Positions 57,839 to 64,000 of a stretch of DNA of 64,000 bases are shown here, piece after piece. This DNA comes from Paenilisteria rustica (GTDB taxonomy: Bacteria; Bacillota; Bacilli; Lactobacillales; Listeriaceae): positions 62,001-126,000 of the forward strand of contig NZ_JABJVM010000002.1 in the NCBI RefSeq assembly GCF_013820765.1, in the 5' to 3' direction. A program made the position numbers and the translations under genes. The notes below the pieces were generated by a model. The model searched no databases. It was not told the DNA's origin and saw nothing but the letters and a program-made list of their open reading frames with translations. Within the stretch, counting starts at the first letter, position 1. Every line of letters begins with the position of its first letter.

Positions 57839-60469
57839 ATGAAACAATTAACAAGTGCTGAAGTAAGACAAATGTTCCTTGATTTTTTCCAGGAAAAAGG
57901 CCATAAAGTGGAGCCAAGTGCGCCGCTCGTACCAATTAACGATGCATCTTTGCTATGGATTAATAGTGGGGTTGCAACATTGAAAAAATATTTCGACGGT
58001 AGCGTGATTCCAGACAACCCACGTATTGTAAACGCACAAAAATCAATCCGTACAAATGACATCGAAAACGTAGGGAAAACAGCGCGCCATCATACATTTT
58101 TCGAGATGCTCGGTAATTTTTCCATTGGTGAATATTTCAAAGAAGAAGCCATCGTTTGGGCGTGGGAATTTCTAACTAGTCCGCAATGGGTTGGCTTTGA
58201 TCCGGATAAATTATACGTAACGGTTTATCCAGAAGACGAAGAAGCGAAGACGATTTGGAAAGAAAAAGTTGGCTTGACGGATGATCATATCGTGCCGATT
58301 GAGGACAATTTCTGGGATATCGGCGAAGGTCCAAGTGGTCCGGATAGTGAGATTTTTTACGATCGTGGCGAGGCTTATGGCAACGATGCGACAGATCCAG
58401 AACTATATCCAGGCGGCGAAAATGAACGTTATTTGGAAATTTGGAACCTTGTATTTTCGCAATTTAATCACAATGCAGATGGCACGTATACGCCACTTCC
58501 AAAGAAAAACATCGATACAGGGATGGGCCTCGAACGGATGGTTTCAATCATTCAAGACGCGCCTACAAACTTCGAAACCGACCTATTCATGCCAATTATT
58601 CGCGAAGTAGAAGCGATTTCGGGTGAAAAATATGGTCAAAATCCTGCAACAGATACAGCATTTAAAGTTATCGCAGACCACGTGCGTACTGTAGCTTTTG
58701 CAATCGGTGACAGCGCATTACCATCCAATGAAGGTCGTGGCTATGTGTTGCGTCGCTTGTTACGCCGTGCCGTTCGTTACGCGAAAAACCTCAATATTAA
58801 CGAACCATTTATGTATAAATTAGTACCTGTGGTCGGCAAAATTATGAATAGCTACTATCCAGAAGTAGAAAAACAAACCGATTTCATCCAAAAAATTGTG
58901 CGCACCGAGGAAGAACGTTTCCACGAGACGCTAAATGAAGGTTTGGCAATTTTAGAAGAAATGATGGCGGCTGCAAAAGACTCTGGTCAAATGAACGGTG
59001 CAGACATTTTCAAATTATACGACACATTTGGATTCCCAGTTGAGCTGACGGAAGAGTATGCAGAGGATAACGGTTTAACAGTTGATCACGCTGGTTTTGA
59101 AGCAGAAATGACGAAACAACGCGATCGGGCACGTAACGCACGTGCTGACGTTAAATCGATGAGCGTCCAAACAGAGCTACTAACAAGTTTGACAGAGAAA
59201 AGTGAGTTTGTTGGCTATGAAACGACAAGTGTTGCGACCGAAGTGCTGTACATTATCAAATCAGGCAGCTTAGCAGAAAGCGCATCACGCGGCGATAAAG
59301 TGCAAGTCATCTTCAAAGAAACACCATTTTATGCAGAGAGCGGCGGACAAATTGCGGATCAAGGAACCATTAAAAAATCCGGTTTCACAGCAGCTGTTCT
59401 AAACGTTCAAAAAACACCAAATAAGCAAAATATCCATGAAGTACGCATCGAAGAAGGAAGTCTAAACAAAGGCGATCATGTAACGCTTGAAGTGGATAAA
59501 GCAACCCGCCGCGGCATCGTGAAGAACCACACCGCAACGCATTTGCTTCACCGCGCGCTAAAAGATGTACTCGGCGATCACGTCAACCAAGCAGGATCAC
59601 TCGTAGAATCGAATCGTTTACGCTTTGACTTCTCTCATTTTGGCCAAATTACCGACGCAGAACTTCAAAAAATGGAGCATATCGTCAATCGCAAAATTTG
59701 GGAACAAATCGCAGTCAGCATCAAAGAAATGCCAATTGCAGAAGCAAAAGAACTCGGCGCGATGGCACTATTCGGCGAGAAATATGGTGACGTTGTGCGC
59801 GTTGTCCGTATTGGCGACTACAGCATTGAACTTTGTGGTGGTATCCACGTCAAAAATACGTCTGAAATCGGACTTTTCAACATCATTTCCGAAAGTGGCA
59901 TTGGGGCAGGAACTCGCCGTATCGAGGCAGTAACAGGTGAATCCGCATACCGCTTCCTAAATCAACAAGAGCATTATCTAAAAGCAGCAGCAAATCTGCT
60001 TAAAACATCACCACAAGAAACGCCACAAAAAATCGAACAATTACATCAAGAAATGCGCGAATTAAAACGTGAAAACGATTCTTTACTTGCGAAACTATCC
60101 AATGCAGCAAGCGCAGATATTTTTAGCAATCCAGAAGATGTTGGCGGTGTTGCTGTTATCGCGAAACAAGTCAATGCGAAAGATATGAACCAATTACGCC
60201 AATATCTAGATAATTGGAAAGAAACAAAAGCAAGCGGCATCCTCGTTCTAGGTGCAGCACATGATGATAAAGTCAGCTTAATTTCTGCTGTTTCCGAAGA
60301 TTTAATTAAAGAAGGTTATCACGCTGGTAAATTGCTGAAAGAAGTGGCAACTCGTTGCGGCGGTAATGGTGGCGGACGCCCTGATACAGCTCAAGCAGGC
60401 GGGAAAGACCCAGAAAAACTAGAAGGCGCATTAGCTTATGTAAAAGAGTGGGTTGCGCAACAATCCTAA
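57839..60469 (+). CDS. alaS: Alanine-tRNA ligase
   Basis: 876 aa, full length. Class II core starting [15 protein letters not shown], with [20 protein letters not shown]; editing domain with [11 protein letters not shown] and the distal CGGIH zinc ligands; C-terminal DHHA1 domain ending [23 protein letters not shown] precedes ATG 57839; the upstream frame belongs to the T-box. ireB-yqgF follow, the usual Bacilli order. Confidence 0.97.
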   Translation: MKQLTSAEVRQMFLDFFQEKGHKVEPSAPLVPINDASLLWINSGVATLKKYFDGSVIPDNPRIVNAQKSIRTNDIENVGKTARHHTFFEMLGNFSIGEYFKEEAIVWAWEFLTSPQWVGFDPDKLYVTVYPEDEEAKTIWKEKVGLTDDHIVPIEDNFWDIGEGPSGPDSEIFYDRGEAYGNDATDPELYPGGENERYLEIWNLVFSQFNHNADGTYTPLPKKNIDTGMGLERMVSIIQDAPTNFETDLFMPIIREVEAISGEKYGQNPATDTAFKVIADHVRTVAFAIGDSALPSNEGRGYVLRRLLRRAVRYAKNLNINEPFMYKLVPVVGKIMNSYYPEVEKQTDFIQKIVRTEEERFHETLNEGLAILEEMMAAAKDSGQMNGADIFKLYDTFGFPVELTEEYAEDNGLTVDHAGFEAEMTKQRDRARNARADVKSMSVQTELLTSLTEKSEFVGYETTSVATEVLYIIKSGSLAESASRGDKVQVIFKETPFYAESGGQIADQGTIKKSGFTAAVLNVQKTPNKQNIHEVRIEEGSLNKGDHVTLEVDKATRRGIVKNHTATHLLHRALKDVLGDHVNQAGSLVESNRLRFDFSHFGQITDAELQKMEHIVNRKIWEQIAVSIKEMPIAEAKELGAMALFGEKYGDVVRVVRIGDYSIELCGGIHVKNTSEIGLFNIISESGIGAGTRRIEAVTGESAYRFLNQQEHYLKAAANLLKTSPQETPQKIEQLHQEMRELKRENDSLLAKLSNAASADIFSNPEDVGGVAVIAKQVNAKDMNQLRQYLDNWKETKASGILVLGAAHDDKVSLISAVSEDLIKEGYHAGKLLKEVATRCGGNGGGRPDTAQAGGKDPEKLEGALAYVKEWVAQQS

Positions 60470-60596
60470 ACTGTACAACAAGATAGCAAGTATTTATTAG
60501 CAATTGGATTAGCATCTTCTTTGTTATTTTTCGAGACTTAGTGTAAAATGAAATGTGGACAATAGCGATAACAATGGGAAAGAGGTGCTGATCAAA

Positions 60597-60866
60597 ATGG
60601 CTTCTGATAAAACAATGTTTTATAGTTTTGGCGACGATTCGATTGAAGAAGATGTCAAAATTCTGATGGGGAAAGTGTATGTTGCCCTAGAGGAAAAAGG
60701 ATATAACCCGATTAATCAGATTGTTGGTTATTTGCTCTCTGGTGATCCAGCTTATATTCCGCGCCACAATGATGCTCGTAATTTGATCCGCCGTCTAGAG
60801 CGTGATGAGATTATCGAAGAATTAGTAAAGGCGTACCTAAAAAACAATAAGATTGGTGACAAATGA
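60597..60866 (+). CDS. ireB: IreB family regulator (UPF0297)
   Basis: 89-aa small protein, the exact family size ([37 protein letters not shown]). In Enterococcus IreB is phosphorylated by the Ser/Thr kinase IreK and influences cephalosporin resistance. GAGGTG upstream. Its stop overlaps the yqgF start (ATGA). A -10-like TAAAAT lies at 60544-60549. Confidence 0.95.
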   Translation: MASDKTMFYSFGDDSIEEDVKILMGKVYVALEEKGYNPINQIVGYLLSGDPAYIPRHNDARNLIRRLERDEIIEELVKAYLKNNKIGDK

Positions 60867-61279
60867 GAACAATGGGATTAGATGTTGGCTCGGTGACTGT
60901 TGGTGTAGCCATTAGTGATGAGCTAGGCTGGACCGCACAAGGTATTGAGACCATCACGATAAACGAACGCGCGAAACAATTTGGTTACGATCGCGTGAAA
61001 GAACTTGCCGCAGAATACGATGTTAATAAAATCGTTGTTGGCTGGCCCAAAAATATGAATAATACGGTTGGTGAACGTGCAGAAGCATCTGAAAAGTATG
61101 CGGAAGTATTGGAAAGCCGCACTGGGATTCCTGTTGTTTTATGGGATGAGCGCTTGACCACTGCCGCAGCGGAACGGACATTGCTTGAAGCTGATGTTAG
61201 CCGTAAGAAGCGTAAGAAAGTCATTGATAAGCTTGCAGCCGTTATGATATTGCAGTCTTATTTAGATTCAAATAATTAA
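60863..61279 (+). CDS. yqgF: YqgF/RuvX-type resolvase-like nuclease
   Basis: 138-aa RNase H-fold protein. Active-site acidic residues in [25 protein letters not shown] and [12 protein letters not shown]. Involved in pre-16S rRNA 5' maturation in E. coli, and also proposed as a Holliday junction resolvase. Translationally coupled to ireB. Confidence 0.95.
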   Translation: MRTMGLDVGSVTVGVAISDELGWTAQGIETITINERAKQFGYDRVKELAAEYDVNKIVVGWPKNMNNTVGERAEASEKYAEVLESRTGIPVVLWDERLTTAAAERTLLEADVSRKKRKKVIDKLAAVMILQSYLDSNN

Positions 61280-61298
61280 TTAAAAAGAGGTGTCCATT

Positions 61299-61592
61299 AT
61301 GACAGAAAATCACGAACATGATCACGAACATATCACAGTAGTAGACGAGGATGGTAATGAGGAGCTTTACGCAGTATTATTCTCGTTTAACTCTGATGAG
61401 TTTGAGAAATCTTACGTACTTTATTATCCAGAAAGTGCAGAAGACGAGGAAGAAATCGAATTACAAGCGTCTTCTTTCATCGAAAATGAAGATGGCACAC
61501 AAGGTGAGTTAAAGCCTGTGGAAACAGAAGAAGAATGGGACATGATCGAAGAGGTCCTTGCGACGTTCTTAGAAGACGAAGACGCCGAATAA
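61299..61592 (+). CDS. DUF1292 family acidic protein
   Basis: 97-aa, very acidic protein with a His-rich start (ENHEHDHEH) and the DUF1292 core ([20 protein letters not shown]). Conserved behind yqgF in Bacilli; function unknown. AAAGAGGTG before ATG 61299. Its stop is five bases from a large inverted repeat. Confidence 0.93.
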   Translation: MTENHEHDHEHITVVDEDGNEELYAVLFSFNSDEFEKSYVLYYPESAEDEEEIELQASSFIENEDGTQGELKPVETEEEWDMIEEVLATFLEDEDAE

Positions 61593-61596
61593 GTCG

Positions 61597-61721
61597 CTCA
61601 GAGAGCGTACAAACGCGCATCTGCGTCGTTAAAACCTGTGCTCCGATGCTCACGTATAAATATACGTTCCGCTTCGGTGCTCGGTTTTGCCTAGCATCTA
61701 CCCATTTGTACGCTCTCTGAG
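61597..61721. repeat. 125-bp nested inverted repeat
   Basis: Outer arms CTCAGAGAGCGTACAAA (61597-61613) and TTTGTACGCTCTCTGAG (61705-61721) pair over 17 bp without mismatch. Inside are AAAACC/GGTTTT (61631, 61683), CCGA/TCGG and the perfect hairpin ACGTATA/TATACGT (61652-61667, 2-nt loop). No T-run follows, so it is not a plain terminator. It may be a palindromic mobile repeat or a structured 3' UTR. Confidence 0.8.
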
Positions 61722-61793
61722 GTTTTGCGATTTCATAGAAATAGTTCGAAGAACTTGGTTTTGCGTACGAAGTACGGTTTTTCATTTAAAGGA

Positions 61794-61846
61794 AAGAAGC
61801 TGAGAGTTAGCACAAATAAGTGCCTAACTCCCAGCTTCTTCTTTTT
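61794..61846. terminator. Bidirectional terminator between DUF1292 and dedA genes
   Basis: AAGAAGCTG..GAGTTAG and CTAACTC..CAGCTTCTT with flanking A and T runs. Confidence 0.88.
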
Positions 61847-62469
61847 TATGCAGTTGGTTTGCGTTTTTTCACTATTTTCACGATTAAGTACACAACAATC
61901 ACGACTAGGAGCGCTAGCATGGCATAGCTGATTGGGCGGGTGTATTTTTCGACAACGCTCCAATTGGCGCCTAACTTGTAGCCTAAGTAGGTTAAGAAAA
62001 TGTTCCATGGAATGCAGCCTAGGATAGTGTACGTGATGAATTTCCAAATGTTCATTTTTGCAATACCGGCTGGTAGTGATATGAAAGTACGGATAACGGG
62101 CAAAATGCGACCGAAGAACACTGCTGATGCGCCGTATTTTTGAAACCAGTTTTCTGCTAGGTCAAGATGTCCGACATTTAAAAAGATGTATTTTCCGAAT
62201 TTTAGAACGAGGGCTCGGCCACCGAATTTGCCGATATAGTAGGCGATTAAGGAGCCTACAAGGTTTCCTGCGATACCTGCTGTGACCACAAGCCAAAAAT
62301 TTAGGTCACCTGCTTCGGCCATGAAACCACCGAACAGCATGACAACTTCGCTTGGAAGCGGGATACAGACGCTTTCGATGACCATCGCCCAGAAGATGCC
62401 CCAGTGCCCAAATAGGTCGATTAAGGTCATGACGAAATTTTGCAATGCTTCAATAATGGAATGTAACAT
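61846..62469 (-). CDS. DedA/VTT-family membrane protein
   Basis: 207 aa with about five membrane helices. Family signatures: ESVCIPLPSEVVMLFGGF near the N-terminus and the conserved FFGRILPVIRTFISLPAG. DedA proteins act as phospholipid scramblases/transporters (some move undecaprenyl or phosphatidylethanolamine); the substrate here is unknown. AAAGAAGG precedes the ATG; a TATAAT lies on the minus strand near 62515-62522. Ends at a shared terminator. Confidence 0.93.
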   Translation of the reverse strand: MLHSIIEALQNFVMTLIDLFGHWGIFWAMVIESVCIPLPSEVVMLFGGFMAEAGDLNFWLVVTAGIAGNLVGSLIAYYIGKFGGRALVLKFGKYIFLNVGHLDLAENWFQKYGASAVFFGRILPVIRTFISLPAGIAKMNIWKFITYTILGCIPWNIFLTYLGYKLGANWSVVEKYTRPISYAMLALLVVIVVYLIVKIVKKRKPTA

Positions 62470-62645
62470 GGATAGCCTTCTTTCGTTTGGATTGAACCGT
62501 TTAACGATGCTTCCTTATTATAGCTAAATTTGTCGAAAACGTCACGAATTTATATTTTTTGCCGAATGTGGTTGAACTATGGTAGTGATTACCGTTATAA
62601 TAGATAAAGAAATGTTTTGCATAGACGAATGAAAGAGGTTTAGAG

Positions 62646-63713
62646 ATGAAAAAATCCAAAAGCAAAATGATCACGATTATTATTTCAAGTATCGCCGTGG
62701 TGCTGGTCGCGCTAACTGTTGGAGGCTATTTCTATGTGGATTCGCAACTCCAAGCTGTCAATGCATCGAGTAAGGAATCGATTGTTGTAGATATTCCTAA
62801 AGGCTCCAAAGTGTCAGAAATTGGCGACATTCTTCAAGAAAATAACGTCATTAATAGTAGTATGATTTTTACGTACTATGTGAAATATAAAAATGAGACG
62901 AACTTAAAAGCTGGAAAATATAAATTGAGTCCATCGATGACTGTGGAACAAGTGGTTAATGAATTGAAAAAAGGCCAGGTGATTGCTCCGTCTAGACTCG
63001 TTATTCCGGAAGGCTATTCCTTAGATCAAATCGCGGATCGGATGGTTGCTTACAAACCTGAATTGAAGAAAGCAGATATTTTAAAAGTGATGGACGACAA
63101 GGCGTTTGTGAATGAATTGATGAAGGCATATCCAGATACGGTCACAAAAGACGTGTTGGCGGCAAATATCAAGCATCCGCTAGAAGGCTATTTGTACCCA
63201 GCGACGTATGAGTTTACAGGCAAAACGGATATTAAAGCAATGGTGAGCGACATGGTCAAAGCAACGGATGACAACATTGCCAAGTACAAACCGGAACTCA
63301 CGAAGCAGAAACTGACGGTGCATCATTTCTTAACGATGTCATCCCTCATTGAAAAAGAAGCAACCGCAAATGTCGATCGCAGTAAAATTTCGAGTGTTTT
63401 TTATAATCGCTTGAAAGAGGGTATGCCGCTACAGACAGATCCGACGGTGCTTTACGCGCTTGGCAAACATAAATCGCGTACGATGTATGAAGATTTGAAA
63501 GTAGATTCGCCGTATAATACGTACAAAAATAAAGGTTTACCGCCAGGTCCGATTTCGAATAGTGGAGAAACATCGATGGAAGCCACGTTACATCCAGAAA
63601 AAACGGATTATCTTTACTTTTTAGCGAATACAAAAACTGGTCAGGTTTATTTTTCTAAGACGCTAGAAGAGCACAACAAATTAAAAGAAGAACATATTAC
63701 AAATAATCAATAA
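62646..63713 (+). CDS. mltG: Endolytic murein transglycosylase MltG
   Basis: Membrane-bound lytic transglycosylase that cuts nascent glycan strands. 355 aa: one N-terminal membrane helix (about 8-30), LysM-like region (VVDIPKGSKVSEIGDIL), then the YceG catalytic domain with catalytic Glu in SSLIEKEATA and the motif LQTDPTVLYALG. GAAAGAGG upstream. Typically precedes an O-methyltransferase gene in Bacilli, as here. Confidence 0.95.
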   Translation: MKKSKSKMITIIISSIAVVLVALTVGGYFYVDSQLQAVNASSKESIVVDIPKGSKVSEIGDILQENNVINSSMIFTYYVKYKNETNLKAGKYKLSPSMTVEQVVNELKKGQVIAPSRLVIPEGYSLDQIADRMVAYKPELKKADILKVMDDKAFVNELMKAYPDTVTKDVLAANIKHPLEGYLYPATYEFTGKTDIKAMVSDMVKATDDNIAKYKPELTKQKLTVHHFLTMSSLIEKEATANVDRSKISSVFYNRLKEGMPLQTDPTVLYALGKHKSRTMYEDLKVDSPYNTYKNKGLPPGPISNSGETSMEATLHPEKTDYLYFLANTKTGQVYFSKTLEEHNKLKEEHITNNQ

Positions 63714-63727
63714 ATAGACACGATAAG

Positions 63728-63770
63728 CGTTTGTTTTTGGCCTTAGAGGCTTGAGAACAGGCGCTTATCA
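63728..63770 (+). other. Hairpin between mltG and the methyltransferase gene
   Basis: GATAAGCG and CGCTTATC, perfect 8-bp arms with a ~27-nt loop and no T-run after. It could be a weak terminator or a processing or stability hairpin. Confidence 0.5.
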
Positions 63771-63797
63771 TTAGTCTGTTAAAGGGGATTTAGAGCA

Positions 63798-64000
63798 GTG
63801 AATGATACGTTAATTCATAATTACTTGCTTTCACACATTCCAGAGCGCAAGCCGTTCTTCATGGAATTGGAAGCTTATGCCGAGCAACACGAAGTACCAA
63901 TCATGGAAGTAGACTCGATGCATTTTATGTTACAAATTATGCAAATTCAACAACCAAAGCGAATTTTGGAAATTGGAACAGCGATTGGCTATTCCGCTTT
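63798..64000 (+). CDS. O-methyltransferase, N-terminal part (cut by window edge)
   Basis: 67 codons visible. GTG start at 63798, ten bases after AAAGGGG. The start NDTLIHNYLLSHIPERKPFF leads into the SAM-binding motif I RILEIGTAIGYSA, characteristic of the class I (catechol-type) O-methyltransferases such as YrrM, which sits next to mltG in Bacillus. The catalytic half is outside the window. Confidence 0.9.
   Translation, partial: MNDTLIHNYLLSHIPERKPFFMELEAYAEQHEVPIMEVDSMHFMLQIMQIQQPKRILEIGTAIGYSA

Overview
The window is a chromosomal core segment of a low-GC Gram-positive bacterium. It is almost certainly Listeria in the broad sense or a close relative. The gene order valS-folC-comC-radC-mreBCD-minCD-rng-rplU-prp-rpmA-glpFK-obg-pheA-yebC-ldh-ruvAB-queA-tgt-yajC-comN-secDF-recJ-apt-relA-dtd-amidase-hisS-aspS-glnK-amtB-cymR-rarA-6S RNA-iscS-mnmA-TPR-recD2-two-component/ABC-alaS-ireB-yqgF-DUF1292-mltG-yrrM is the order I know from Listeria. 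The proteins, ribosome binding sites and T-box leaders fit the Bacillota. I cannot name the species. The intergenic repeats and several small insertions argue against it simply being L. monocytogenes.

Layout. 0-10.5 kb: end of valS, folate synthesis (folC), competence prepilin peptidase (comC), radC, rod-shape genes mreBCD, septum placement genes minCD, an unrecognised 209-aa protein and RNase G. 10.5-15 kb: the L21/Prp/L27 ribosomal cassette, then the glycerol operon glpFK behind a promoter with a cre-like site and a leader terminator, then a repeat-rich spacer. 15-20.3 kb: obg, pheA, yebC, small membrane proteins, a second repeat-rich spacer and an LDH-like dehydrogenase. 20.3-35 kb: mostly co-directional ruvAB-queA-tgt-yajC, comN, secDF, two unrecognised genes, lapA-like, recJ-apt, relA-dtd. 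35-42.5 kb: a third repeat block, a secreted SH3/amidase on the minus strand, T-box-controlled hisS-aspS, and on the minus strand the nitrogen genes glnK-amtB behind two perfect GlnR/TnrA boxes. 42.7-51.9 kb: cymR (minus), rarA, 6S RNA, iscS-mnmA, a hydrolase, a TPR protein, recD2 and a DUF4180 protein. 51.9-57.4 kb: a histidine kinase/response regulator pair divergent from a MacB/FtsX-like permease and ATPase, then an isochorismatase-family hydrolase and an EVE protein. 57.5-64 kb: T-box-alaS, ireB-yqgF-DUF1292, a 125-bp inverted repeat, a DedA protein, mltG and the start of an O-methyltransferase.

Co-function. Several neighbours act together: MreBCD with MinCD in cell shape and division; Prp cleaves the N-terminal extension visible on L27; GlpF imports the glycerol that GlpK phosphorylates; IscS supplies sulfur to MnmA; GlnK docks on AmtB; RuvAB, RecJ, RarA, RecD2 and YqgF all act on DNA or RNA junctions and ends.

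The least explained signal is a family of seven dispersed, non-coding 42-50-bp hairpins with conserved edges and co-varying stems, often embedded in larger GC-rich repeats (11.7, 14.5-14.9, 18.7-19.0, 35.1-35.4 and 45.0 kb). Other unannotated signals are a three-way-junction element between mreD and minC, a nested inverted repeat at 61.6 kb, a triple 11-bp-spaced direct repeat before the ABC permease, and two small genes of 45-46 codons.
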